64,000 nt of DNA from the NCBI GenBank assembly GCA_907163375.1, contig CAJQUW010016929.1, forward strand, positions 124,001 through 188,000, read 5' to 3'. Positions 1 to 11,925 of the stretch are shown in pieces. The notes beneath the pieces are model-generated. The model was not told the origin of the DNA, ran no database searches, and saw nothing but the letters and a program-made list of their open reading frames with translations. Each line of letters starts with the position of its first letter. The first letter of the stretch is position 1. This DNA is from Prostheceraeus crozeri. Taxonomy: Eukaryota > Platyhelminthes > Polycladida > Euryleptidae. The translations under genes and the position numbers were made by a program.

Positions 1-1850
1 AGTACTCTTTCATACTATACTCGTACATGTAATATATCAATCGTACATTGTTTCCAAAGAGTATTCATCAAGTGTTTTGTCAATGATTTTCATTCTCAAT
101 ATAAATCATCTACTCTAAGAGATCGCCAGGCCAAGCACTTACCCACTGTGCCACGAAGACCACAACGTAAGTCGTTATTATTTCAGTTCTGTCCATTCAG
201 AAACTCTGCCAAGGGACTAGTCTAGTGTTATTTAACCTTTTCCAAGCCACGGTACCCCTTCCAATCAATGCGTAGACTCACAGCATCCCGGTAGCAAGCG
301 GTAGTTTAAGAATGTTTTTATCTTCTGCGAAAAACGTAATTAGAGAACTAATTATTGGTCACACTTTATTCTCTAAACTAAATCATTCAACCGTTTATAC
401 TCATCTGAATCTAGAACAAATGTTATTTTTTTATCTCAGCCCACTATTTCATTTTACAGCACTTCATTCAAGCACACTTTATTTCCATTTTTCAGAAATC
501 AAATATGAGTGCAAAAATTACATCTATTATAATCGAATTTAAGTTTGAATAATCATTTTGTCTATAAACGAAGTATGAGCAGCAGCAGCCTGGATGAGCA
601 GTATGAGTAAACTGTTGCAAACACGCACAAAATTGAAAATCCTGCGGAGTGCTAACGATAGAAAGAGCAGAGTGTCGGAGTATAAGGAACGCCTTATCAT
701 TTTGCCTGAAATCGGAGTCAGAAGCCTGGAGTCAGAGACCTGTCAAGATGATTGGAATGATCTGAAAGGCCAACATTTCTGATTTATTACACTCCTCGAA
801 CGCTCGAGTGAGACGCTGTACCGGTATCCCTGTACCTGCGGTACCCCTCCTTCCCACGGTACCCCGGTTGAGTAGCACTGGACTAGTCGGCGTACTATTC
901 TATGCAGCCTGAAGAAAGGCGACTCCTGATGCATCATCAAATATTTGGGGATCTGCGTCCGCGGTGCCCAATAAGTCGACCTAGTGAATTCTATGTTTCC
1001 TATTATGGCCCCTTAAAATCTGAATTTCCACGTGGGACCCGCAAGAGATTATCCGAGGACACAAGATATAAAAAGTGATCGAATAGACATCAAGCTATTC
1101 AGAACCGTTGTTTTAAAATCAAAGATTGTGGTATCGCGATTGATCTTGACACGAGGAGGAAATCGGCAGCCTTCAGGCTTTTTGAGCGGATCCGGAATGC
1201 CGAAACTACCATAAGACTCTTAATCCCGCATAAACTACCAAGTGGTCGGCTTTCAGTACCGTTCTGTCGAACTTCAATCCGGTGCAATTCATTTTTTCCG
1301 GCAATGAGTGTCGTGCAGTCATCCACTTTTTGTGAACAACATTTTTGCAGACTACATAATTTGTGAAATACTGAAATGTTGCATTGACTTGTGTTTTTCT
1401 GATTTTCATTTTGCTTATCAATAAACATCTCTCTCTCTCTCTAAATATATGTATATATCAAGCAAAAAGGAATTATTTTGCGAGAACCGTTTTTCGGCCC
1501 GGTGCTCAGAAACATTCGAATTTTGATCAAATTGACATTTTACACTGTAAACTGTACACCGTTAAAAACAGCTAAAATAACCGTTACTCTTCACAGAAAA
1601 TATCCGTAACTATCTGTTAAAATGATGACGTCAACACGTGATGAGTGATGACGTAACAGTTAAAATCAGTTCATATCAGATAAAAAAACGTCTGTCTTCA
1701 CGGGGTTTGCACAAACCCAAGGAATCCAGGGATTGCAGTCCTTGCCGAGATCCCATGCTATTTACATGCATCTGTGCTTTATATTTTTTTACTGAATTTT
1801 CACCCCTAGCACAGCTATGAGCCATGAACGAAGCTAGGGGTTACTCAATG
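1..1850. other. Gene-free spacer
   Basis: No coding region with recognisable family features is seen on either strand; the reading frames present are short and of low complexity. On the minus strand around 105-165 there is a tRNA-like A-box stretch (TGGCACAGTGGGTAAGTGC) without a convincing B box, possibly the head of a worn SINE. A short CT microsatellite lies at about 1428-1441. A stem with 9-bp arms (ACCCCTAGC / GCTAGGGGT) at about 1802-1842 lies just beyond the 3' end of the neighbouring LINE and may belong to its 3' untranslated region. Confidence 0.55.
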
Positions 1851-1869
1851 AAAAGTAACAAATTGTATT

Positions 1870-4800
1870 ATTTTAAATAATAAAAAAAAAGATCTTCTAA
1901 TATGATTAAGCTGTCCCCATCAGAAACCTGTTCGCACGCCTCTTGAAAGCATCAAGATTGTATTGGTCAGGGAAAGTGGTCTGGGGAAGCTGATTCCAAA
2001 GCTGTGCTGTGCGAACAAAAAAGCTTTTCGAGCGACTCACAGTACGTGCGCGTTCTAAGCTCACATGATAGCATGTGAGTGCATTAGCTCTGCGTGTGCT
2101 TCTGGAGATGATCTTAGGTTTGGGTACGCACTCATTTACTGCAGAGCTGCTTCTACCGAAATAGTACCTGTAGAAGAGACTGAGTGAAGCAACATCCCGT
2201 CTGACGGAGAGCGGCTGCAACTAGCTAGCAAGTTTTTCACCCATGAGATTCTTGACACATTTCTCAACCCGTTCAAGGAGGTTAAGATGTGTTTGTGGGG
2301 CGCCTGCCCACAGATGACAACAATACTCCATCAGAGGACGAATAGTGGACTTGTAAAGATAGCAGACAGTCTGTGGTGTAAGATAGCTGCTGGCACGATA
2401 GAGACTACCAATGCGTTGAGCTGCCTGCTTGCTAATGGATTGGATGTACGGTTTCCATGACAAGTCTTTTGTAACCGCAAATCCAAGGAAGGAGATGGAA
2501 TCTTGTTCTCTGATCCTATTATCTGACATCTTAATGCTATGATCATCATCTCCTTTAAGTCGTGAGTGCAGAATACTCTGAGTTTTTGAAGGATTGAAGG
2601 AAACAAGCCAATTGGCGCCCCATTCTGAGACCCTGCGTAAGTCTTCATTAAGAACGTCGCATAACTGCTGACTTTGCTGAGTGTTTTTAGCGAGTCGCTC
2701 ATTGGAATTGAAGAGTGTTGTGTCATCTGCATACATCACCAATTTACTCACTAGGCAGTCTGGGAGGTCGTTGATGTACAGCAGAAAAAGAGTGGGTCCC
2801 AAAATTGACCCTTGAGGAACTCCTGCATTGACAAACTTGGTGGAAGACTTTTGGCCATCTAAGACGACAGATATCTGCCGGTCACTAAGGAAAGAAGTAA
2901 GAAGTTTGTGGAGTTGATCAGCAACTCCATAGGACTTTAGCTTCATAAGGAGTCCCTGATGCCAGACTTTATCGAATGCCTTGGAAATATCCAAGGCAAC
3001 TGATCTCATCTCACCTTGTCTGTCAAGGACACGACTCACATGTTCACTGTTCAGTGACATATGAAAGAAGATCTGCAGTTGATCGAGAGTGCCTGAAGCC
3101 ATACTGTTCTTCTGATAGAAGGTTCTGAGTTTCAAGGAAGTTAACAATGTGTTGGTTAATCACTGCTTCAAAAATCTTGGCAGCAATTGGAAGCAGGCTG
3201 ATAGGACGGTAACTAGATGGAAGAGATGAGTCAGAACCTTTCTTTGGAACTGGAACCACGGAAGCTACTCTCCAACAAGAGGGAAACTCACCGGTGGATA
3301 CACATCTACTGAACAGTTTAGATAAAAATGGAGAAAGCTCAGGTGAGAGATGCTTGAAGACCGAAACCGGGATGCCATCTGGTCCACTAGACTTAGAGCT
3401 ATCGAGACCGGCGATGATCTTTTTGACGTTTCGGACTGTGACTGAAGGAGGACTAACTGTCTCATCAGTGCGCGTGGGAATTGGAGGTGGAATTCTAGCT
3501 CCATCGTCTAATGACGAATTCTTCGCAAACTCCTTGCAAAGAAGCTCGGCTTTGTCTGCTGAGGTTGTCGCCATAGAAGTACTGACTTCGGCATGACGGA
3601 GTGCTGGGATGGAGGATTTGTTCCTATTGGTGACACTGTTGTAAATCCTCCAGAAGTCCTTAAAGCCAAGCTTTTGGGTAGCAATGGATTTCCGTACATA
3701 CAAAGCGTAACGGCTTTTGTCCTGATGTATGGTTTCCTTGCAATGTCTACGTGCGGTTTTGTACAATTCAAGATTGCCAGCGCTACTGCCACGCTTATAC
3801 TTGTGGAAAAAGTGGTCACGCTGGCAACTTGCAGCTACACATTCTGGTGTAAACCAAGGTTGTGAGTGGGGCTTCATTTGGAAAGTACGGCGAGGAATGT
3901 AGGCCAACATCCCTATCTGAAGCCACTCTGTCAGTTCTTGCGCCGACTTGTGGACATTCTCGCTCAGAATCAAATTCTCAACTTGAACTTGACTAAGAAA
4001 AGTGCGGAAGCCACACCAGTCTGCTTTGGAGAATTGATAAACTGTTCTATGGAAGGGTGCAGACGGTGTGGAGCAAATTTGTTTGCCAGAAAATGCGATA
4101 ACACAGTGATCAGACGTGCCGAGGGGAGAAGTAACCTTGTGTGAAAAACAAGTTGGATTTGAGGTTAGAAACAGGTCAAGGAGATATCCAGCATCCCCAG
4201 CTCGGTCAGGCACTCTGGTAGGACAAGTGACAATTTGACTAAGGTTGTGAGAGACAGCGAAATCCTGGGCTGCCTGACCGGAGAGATCGGTGGTGCGTGA
4301 GTGCACAAGCCAGTCAACATTGTGCACGTTGAAGTCACCAAAAACGGCAACTTCAGCGCTGGGATACTCTTGTAGAAGAGAATCGATCTTGTCAGAAAGA
4401 ACATTGAAAATATCAGCATTAGTTGATGGAGAGCGGTATAGGAAAAATAGAAGAAGAGTGGTCTTCTGCAGCGGCGCAATGAAAGCAAGATACTCATGCC
4501 TTGGATCCTCTGAGCTACGAAGCCTTCTCAAGGGAAGGCTTGTCTTGGCATAGACTCCAAGACCATGACAAGGTGCTTTATCCATCCGGTGAAATATGTA
4601 TCCATCAGGAGTAACGTCGCTTGATGACACACTGGGATCTAACCTGGTTTCCGACAGGGCTAGAAGATCTGGTGACTTACCTTGCAGGAAGATGTTGATG
4701 TCGTCGTAATTGGACCTCAGTCCTCTTATGTTGCTGAAGCTGATCCTGAGAGGGGTTTTGAGCTTGACGGCTTGACTACGTTTCTTGTGTGTCTTTCTCA

Positions 4801-5640
4801 TTTTCATAATTTCTCATAGAATATCAATCAAATAAACGAAAATTATACTGTACAACAAAGTGATACAAGAAACTTTGGAAGGCATCAGAAAAACGTAAGT
4901 AATAGCAACAAAGCTGCAATAAATAATACGCAAAAAAGACACTTATAGGCACAGTTCATGTCGCAAAAGCTTGAAGAAACCCAAATGAGAACCCCTTTGC
5001 CGTAACAATGGGTACAAGTCAGGTAGGCCACAGAGGAACCGGATACAGCTACACGGGCTAAACCCCTCAGTAAAGCTACCCACGCATGTCCGTGGCAGTG
5101 GAACTGTACCGCCTTTTTTCGAGCAGTTGCCCGGGCCTGCCTCCCAAAGCATTACCAGTGGGTTCGGGACCCTCGAACTACCTGACGCCCGTATGCCGTG
5201 AATACGTTGGATCTGTCACACCTTAACCTGCAACAAATGGGGAAGTGCAAAAGAGAGCAGTGGAAGGAAGTTCGATCACAAATGAGCCAAATAAGTGCCA
5301 TGCCCAAAAACCTGATTCAACAACATGAAACATCTGATGACTGTTCATATCTCGCAACTAGGGGGTGGTGTTAATTGGGACGGCCGAAGCATACCACACA
5401 TTTAAAATAAACAAACGTGGAGAAAAAGAATGAAAAATTAATCAAACATAAATAAATTCAATGACCAGTAAAATAAAAATAATATTCCAGAGCCTGCTAG
5501 TTAGCCGGAGCACGGTCACAAACCGCCGACAATAAACCTTTCCGACAAGGTAGAACCCAAAGAAGCATGAGCTTCAGACGACAAAGCCTTATTGCGACTC
5601 CGTTTTCACCCTTTCACCGCTTTGAGGCCGCAGGTTGATT
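1870..5640 (-). mobile_element. LINE A, near full-length endonuclease/RT retrotransposon
   Basis: This is a non-LTR retrotransposon on the minus strand, with one long protein region (endonuclease then reverse transcriptase) at 4807-1906 and about 830 bases of GC-richer leader upstream, up to about 5640. The 3' end lies near 1870-1880 in an AT-rich tail. The protein organisation and the C-terminal block ending in LWNQLP fit the Jockey/CR1 group of LINEs; the exact clade is not assignable by eye. No separate ORF1 is evident in the leader. Both ends are approximate because no target-site duplication was identified. The defects are few, so this looks like a fairly young copy. Confidence 0.85.
1906..4807 (-). 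pseudogene. LINE A endonuclease-reverse transcriptase polyprotein, two defects
   Basis: The protein would nick target DNA and copy the element RNA into the nick (target-primed reverse transcription). The N-terminal apurinic-type endonuclease starts with SFSNIRGLRSNYDD and continues through LSETRLD, FLYRSPS, VFGDFNVHNVDW and GTSDHCVI. The RT domain follows with SSYRPISLLPIAAKIFE, LDISKAFDKVWH, GVPQGSILGPTLFLLYIND and the catalytic YADD. Two defects are visible. A 7-bp tandem duplication (TGAACAG/TGAACAT on the minus strand, around 3045-3060) shifts the frame between RT motifs, and a TAG codon at about 2221 interrupts the C-terminal region, after which the same frame continues to a natural stop at 1906. 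ATG at 4807 is a reasonable start because the endonuclease begins about 20 residues later. Identification is secure; clade is not. Confidence 0.85.
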
Positions 5641-7870
5641 GAGAAAGGGAAACAAATAAGTCGCAATTATAAGAGGATGTCTACGATTCTACTCAATCCC
5701 GGGATCCCGGAATCAAGATTTTCTGATTTTCTTGCTCGTCATTTGTCTGTAGACAACAATCCCACGAAGTTCATGATCACAGCTGTACCTTGTATTCTAG
5801 CTGAGTATCCAAGAGGTACCAATCATTCATCCCAGAGTTCAAGTAAGACTTTTCAGTCGTGTTGTAGTGTCAATCAGTGAAAGATCAAGTCAATTCTAAA
5901 CCCAATGTGACTAACTTTGGCGAAATTTGATGATTTTGGAAATGTTGAAAAATGTGGGGGGGGGAGAATAGAAGTACCGCATTATGCAATCGATTTGTTT
6001 CATGGTTTCATCCAATTTCAAAGACGTCATTAAAGAAAAACAAGGGATCGGTCTTCTAAGGTCATCAAACAGTTTAATCGCTGACAATTTCACGAGCTGC
6101 CAATGTCTCATCGGCGTGGGCACGACACACGTAATTAGAGTTGATCGCCGTCTAGAACAAAGAAGTCATGCCATTGAAATGCCAATCACTTACCTATATT
6201 CTGTTAACTTTGAACATGAATTGTGACACTCTGATAATAAAAAATTAAAATTAATGAACTTAAGAAGTCCTTACTCTCATCAGATTCATTATATCACTGC
6301 GATTTATTTGCAGTGTAGAATCGGTTGGGTTAGATCGAGAACAATCTAAAATAATGACTTTGGTAATAAGCGTCTGTTAACTGCCGCCCCGCACACTTAA
6401 AGCATGAGGTTTGCTATAAAATGATTTCTTTGATCTAGTTATCTCAATACTTGACCAACATTACCGAATTGGACTTCGTATTGATCGAAATTGTATGAGA
6501 ATGCGATGCCATTAATCATTTTACAATCAGAAGCAAAATTTTATTTTCTAAAATGAAAACATCGCAGTTGAAATGGGTTCAGATCCATTTCAACTGCGGC
6601 AAACCGCATTGTGTTTGAACGACATCTCCGATTTTGTACTGAGTTTAATGATAGAATTCGAGAAGTCATTTAGCTCGGCAGAAAATAGCCGCAAAAACGT
6701 GCTCTGTCTGAACGGGCCTTAATAATCTTTCCTATGGGAAGAAATAAATATTCAAATCAAACGTCACGATGATAAATCTATTGACTTGGAATAATTGTTC
6801 AACATATTTAAGTGTTCAAAATATTTTCAATGTTTGGAAAATTGCGATTTTGTGACACCTGTCACTGACTAAACTGCAGTTAATTTTGAGTACCTTTATT
6901 TTTCACTCGATTTCAATAAGTTGATGAGTTTGATTTGATGATAAAGCTGTTGATCAAAACTGTTGTAGTTCTATGCGCTGTCATGGCTCATGGATCTCAA
7001 TCATTTATGTCGCAAAATACTGAATCAATTTTAAAATAGTGGGGACATAAAAGTCATAATTTTCAAGCAAAGTTTAATTTCATTTCTAATAACTGGTTCA
7101 TTGCGCATAGCTCTCAAAGAAAAATATCAAACTATATCCACATCACCACCTTATGGCTATATGCAGGTGTAATGGCTTCATTGTGAATTTGTTTCACGTG
7201 TCCCCTTAAATAATTTTTGGCCAATGCAATTTTTAGTTTTAGTAGAAACAGAGTTTTGCCGACTTGCTTCGAGCATTCTCTTTGTGGAAGCCATGAATTC
7301 TTGAAGCAAGTCGAAAATTCGCAAATTCGTTATGTTTCCACGTGGATGATATAGGTACAGTGTCCACGTGTATACCAGGTGGATTCGATGTCGATTTCAT
7401 GGGTATAAATCCACGTCGAATATCCGTGGAGAGCCGGGTCAAAGTAATACGTAGAATCGATATAGCAATTCCGAAGTCGAATCCACGCGGAATTTTTCAC
7501 CGGAATGTGACCCACACATGAACCACTTTGGTAAAAAGATAAAATTTTACAGAAACCTCCAACAACTCAGATTAGCATGCCCTCAACTTTCCATCCGAGT
7601 TTGATTTTGGCTCATCTGATTTAGTATATTCACACTGTCGGGAAAAATTTTAAAATCATATTCAATGCTCCCCGCCCTCCCTACGGTGTGCATTTTGGCA
7701 CTCACTTGCCTATACATACCGGTATGTTATTTAATAGTCAATTGCTTTAATTAAATGCATACTCTCATTTAATAAAGGACTCGGCAAAATCAGTAAACAA
7801 AATAAGAAAAGTTCTTGAGAGATATGATATGGCAAATGCGTGGCTTTTCACTCTTCATCGACGGTCATAT
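5641..7870. other. Spacer without recognisable gene
   Basis: No protein family could be recognised. The stretch holds a run of G at about 5957-5966, a perfect hairpin at 6563-6598, and a block at about 7335-7500 in which TCCACGTG-like palindromes recur several times in imperfect form. The piece around 6560-6722, ending in AACGGGCCTTAA, has the look of a worn MITE, but no matching opposite end was found. Confidence 0.5.
6563..6598. repeat. Perfect 14-bp hairpin
   Basis: The arms at 6563-6576 (CGCAGTTGAAATGG) and 6585-6598 are exact reverse complements around an 8-base loop. It could be the core of a miniature inverted-repeat element or a structured RNA; nothing else supports a specific role. 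Confidence 0.7.
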
Positions 7871-10556
7871 TTATAATATAATATAATATAATAACAATTT
7901 ATTCCGACAAAATATGATGATACATGGATAATTTTGACATGGTTTACTGTACATGAATGATTTTTGCGGAAAACGCAGTAATGGCCAAAAGGCACTTACG
8001 TTCTGCGTAGGAAAACATTAGAATTCACAATATTGAGTCAGATTTGCTTGGTGTAGTCGTTCTTTAAATGCGTTGATAGAGGGCGCATGGACAGTGTCAT
8101 CAGGTAGACCATTCCAAATAGGACAAATACGTAAGAAGAATATGTTGCGTGAAGACTTATCATGTCCACCGATTTTGCATCTCACTTGACATGGATTCCG
8201 TGCTTGCGATCTTGAGAGATATGGATTTGAGATTCGTAAAAAGTATTTATCAAAATCGAGATCGACGAGGTTGTGGTAGAGCTTGTACATAAAACATAAG
8301 TCCAAAATTATTCGCCTGTGCTCTAGTGAGTACAAATCGAGTAAACGAAGGTGGTCAGAGTATGAAGTGTAAGAAATATTCAATCGTTTACAGATAGATC
8401 GGCTGAAAAATCTCTGAACTCGCTCAATCTTCATAATATCTTTTTGTAAGACTGGTGAAAATACTGGACTAGCATATTCAAGCAGAGGCCGAACAAAAGT
8501 TTTATATGCTTGTACCATCACTGAAAGATTCGATGTAACAAAGGATTTCAGTAGACAAACTGATCTGGAGTATGCCTTGGCGGAAATCTTGCTACAATGA
8601 TCACTCATTTTCAAGTCCGATGTCAGGTGTATACCAAGGTCATTGGTGGAGTCAGAAGATGGAATAACTCGAACAAACATTTTGTAATCAAAGCTCGTCT
8701 TATTTCGTAGACCAACAGATAAACACTGAGATTTTTCAGGAGAAATAATTAGTTGCCATGAATTGAACCATTTTTCCAGACTACATAACGTTGCTTGCAA
8801 TGAGAACGACATATCATTTTTGGTACAAGGAGCGTACAGCTTTACATCGTCTGCAAATATCTGTATCTCAACGTCATCTTCCAGGCAGTCGACAATGTCA
8901 TTTAGGTAGAGGACAAACAAAATCGGACCAAGTACTGTACCCTGAGGAATGCCGCTTATCACAGGAACCTCTTTTGAATATACACAATTAACTTTCACCA
9001 TCTGTGTTCGACCTGTAATAAATGACTTTATCCAATTGTACACTTCTTCATAAATGCCATACTTTTGCAATTTGAATAATAGTTTTCTGTGAGATATTCG
9101 ATCGAAGGCCTTCGAAATATCCAGGTAAACACAATCAACATGATTACCTTGCCAACGGGCATCAGACCAATCGTAAATGGTATCGAGTAGTTGAGTTGTT
9201 GTGGAGCGTCTACTTAGGAAAGCGTGTTGTTTAGCAGATATTAAATTGTGCATTGTCAAGTAGTTGGAGATATCTTCAACAATTATTCTCTCCATGACCT
9301 TGCAAGAGTTGGAAGTCAATGAAATAGGCCGATAATTTAAGGGAGATGTAGCGTTGCCTTTGCTTTTAAAGGTTGGTCGTACGTAAGAGCATTTAGAGTA
9401 CCCTGATGCATGGAGACTTCAAACAAGATAGATAAAGGTACACATATGACATCAGCAATCTGGCGCAATAACATAGCGGGAATATCATCAGGCGTCGGGG
9501 AAAGTTTAGCAGGTAATTGTTTGATAGCCTTGAATACTTTTTCAGCAGTGAATGATACTGTCCTTAAACATTGATCATGAATATTACGAGCAGATAGGAT
9601 TGGGAGAACGTTGTCGTCTACAGTGAAGCTGGAAGAAAAATAGTTACTGAAAATCTCAGCAGTTTGTGATGGTGAAGAACAAAGTGAACCATCTGACATT
9701 GCTATGTGCGTGAAATCATTGTTGACTGAGTTCTTTGATTTGATATATGAGAATATTTGTTTCACGTTGCCTGATGAAATCACTTTTGCTTCATTTTGGC
9801 TTGCCACCATCCGAACTGCCTCATCATACTCCTTTGCTACTTGTCGATATTTCAAAGTATTTTTCTTGTATAATTTTCGCTTTTTTGAAAGAAGTTTACG
9901 TAGAACCTTGGGCATTTTTGGTGAATTACGGTAAGGGATGAAAGATGGGATGTATAGGTCCTTAGCCTCATCAATCACGGTTTTAAACTGTGTCCACATG
10001 TCCTCTATATCAGAGTATTCAGTTAGCAAAGTTGACCAATCATACGAAGCAATATGATGCCGAAAAAGGACATAGTCAGCGTCCTTGTAATTAAGTTTAC
10101 GATCTGAATTAGGTCCACAAGTATGCATCGTATCACGTGTTGGTGGCATAAAGATTGAGAATGATACTGCAGAATGATCACAGTTGCTGTTAAAGGGCTC
10201 AACGATATCACAAGAGAGCAAAAGGTCAGGTCTGTTTGTTAAAACCAGATCAAGTATAGCATCATTTCTGGTGGGGTAAAGAACTTGTTGATGTAAGTCA
10301 TTTTCGACGAGAGATTGTAGGAACATGTCATGAGCAACATCACCGAATGAATTAGGAACAGACCAACAGATCTTGGGAAAATTTAGATCGCCGCATATGA
10401 AAATAGGATTGTCACAATCCATCAATCGTTCCAATACTTCATTTAACATTGATACCCTTTCGGCTGTAGCATTTGGTGGATTGTATATCACAATAAGTCG
10501 ATATGTAGTATGCTTCATAAACTTAGGGATCATGAAATGCTCAGCATGAAATTTTA
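7871..10556 (-). mobile_element. LINE B, 5'-truncated endonuclease/RT retrotransposon
   Basis: This is a second, different LINE on the minus strand. Its 3' end is well marked: after the stop at 8018 there is a roughly 120-base untranslated region, an AATAAA at about 7905 and a microsatellite tail of TATAA/TTATA units at about 7872-7895, as is common for CR1/L2-type LINEs. The 5' side enters in the middle of the endonuclease at about 10556, so the N-terminal third of the endonuclease and any leader are missing. The junction contains a short repeated AAATTTCATGCTG stretch, which may be insertion-associated filler. Confidence 0.8.
8018..10556 (-). pseudogene. LINE B partial endonuclease plus reverse transcriptase
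   Basis: The endonuclease remnant (9380-10556) shows YRLIVIYNPPNA, FICGDLNFPKICW, LDLVLTNRP and NCDHSAVSF, which are the middle and C-terminal catalytic blocks. The RT (8018-9380) shows LNYRPISLTSNSCKVMERI, YLDISKAFDRISHRK, GIPQGTVLGPILFVLYLND and the catalytic FADD. The C-terminal part ends with IWNGLPDD before the stop. The endonuclease and RT lie in different frames: a frameshift and small deletion at about 9370-9390 fall between GTL and YVRPTFKSKG, just before the first RT motif. Apart from this, the RT runs for over 430 codons without a stop. Activity is excluded by the missing 5' part. Confidence 0.85.
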
Positions 10557-10567
10557 TGCAGCATGAA

Positions 10568-10635
10568 ATTTTGCTGCAACATTCCATCAAATTTTCCATG
10601 TATCGGTATGCGATTCTTTTGGATGACCACATGAT
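10568..10635 (+). repeat. 68-bp exact direct repeat, copy 1
   Basis: This 68-base stretch, beginning ATTTTGCTGCAACATTCC, recurs exactly at 11858-11925 in the same orientation, 1,222 bases away. It lies immediately outside the truncated 5' end of LINE B. It could be a local duplication, or terminal direct repeats of an unrecognised insertion. Confidence 0.85.
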
Positions 10636-11041
10636 ATTTACGTCTTTTAAAATACAAACTCTCAAACAAATCACATGTAAAAATAATTTCATATCTGAAA
10701 ATGATTACAATGGCTTTTAGAATAACATGTAAGACCAGCAAGCCTTCTTATGGAAAGAAATTATAATTATTCAAACGCAGCGTCAAAGTTGCCATATTTA
10801 TCCACTTGGAATAGTTGCTACACACTTAATATTCAATTCATGGTGTCTGGTAACCACAGTTACCAGTCATTCAAAAGACAATTCAAAGGCATTATCATCC
10901 AACATTGTGCATCTTCAAGAACATATCATTCATTGACTTTCAAATGATTGTAAAAATGTACCATGGCTTATTAAAAGTAATCCACAAGTAATGGAATGCC
11001 AAGCTAGCTTGTTTTAGTTTTATAACCAAAAATCCAATTAA

Positions 11042-11141
11042 TTTCTGACTTCTTCACGAAGTTATCTTCATGAAATGTAAATTAGTGTCAAAAACTTTAA
11101 TACTAAGTTCCCTGAAGATAGCTCTTTGAAGAAGTCAGAAA
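11042..11141. repeat. Foldback with ~33-bp arms
   Basis: The left arm at 11042-11074 (TTTCTGACTTCTTCACGAAG...) and the right arm at 11108-11141 are about 85% reverse-complementary around a 33-base loop. This is probably a tiny foldback or MITE core. Confidence 0.6.
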
Positions 11142-11857
11142 AAATTCTGATGCAGACTTAGAATAATATATTAAGTTGCATTGGTAATCCTTTTACTTTG
11201 AACTATACCTTTTAAGTGGCATTCAGTAAGTGATTATGGTAATATTAGTACATTTGGCGTCAACAGTTGACCAAACGTTACAGCAAACAATGCCATGCAA
11301 CATTAATTTTCATGTTAGTATCAATAATCTAATCGCAAAAAGTCGAGATCTCGGCACTGTAATTTCGAGATCTTGAACGCCTAAAAATTGGTCGAGATGT
11401 CGACATCTCGGTAATCAAGATCTCCAGATTGAGTTTAGTCATAGTATAGAGGTAGGAACAGCACCATATATTGCAACCTGGTTGAAAGAAGTGTTCACTG
11501 AAATGGATAGGATGAACATGAAATTCGATCACCTAGCCATCATCTCAAGCCGAGTTGAGCAAAGATAATGTCTATTCTCCATTGTCTTTGGCGTTGAGAG
11601 AGAGGGAATGAGTGGGGTCCCAGCATAGATATTAGCACCAGCGGCACCTTTCACCAGGAAAAAATCTCCGGAAGAATTGCTTACCACAACTGAATGCTGA
11701 TATAGATGAGAGAGAGAATGTGCTAAGTTGGCCATGGGCAAGTCTATTTTTATTCAGGGTTGGCTAAAATCTCAATTTTTGAAAAAAATAGTGTGAATAT
11801 GTTAATTGTTTATCATTAACCTATACATTCTGAAATTATTCCATGAAATTGGACTCG

Positions 11858-11925
11858 ATTTTGCTGCAACATTCCATCAAATTTTCCATGTATCGGTATG
11901 CGATTCTTTTGGATGACCACATGAT
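11858..11925 (+). repeat. 68-bp exact direct repeat, copy 2
   Basis: This is identical to 10568-10635 and in the same orientation. The unique DNA between the two copies has no coding content, so the pair is not obviously a pair of element ends. Confidence 0.85.

Noticed and set aside
3294-4553. Plus-strand open frames inside LINE A
   Set aside because: They lie opposite a recognisable endonuclease-RT frame and show no family motif; they are antisense shadows.
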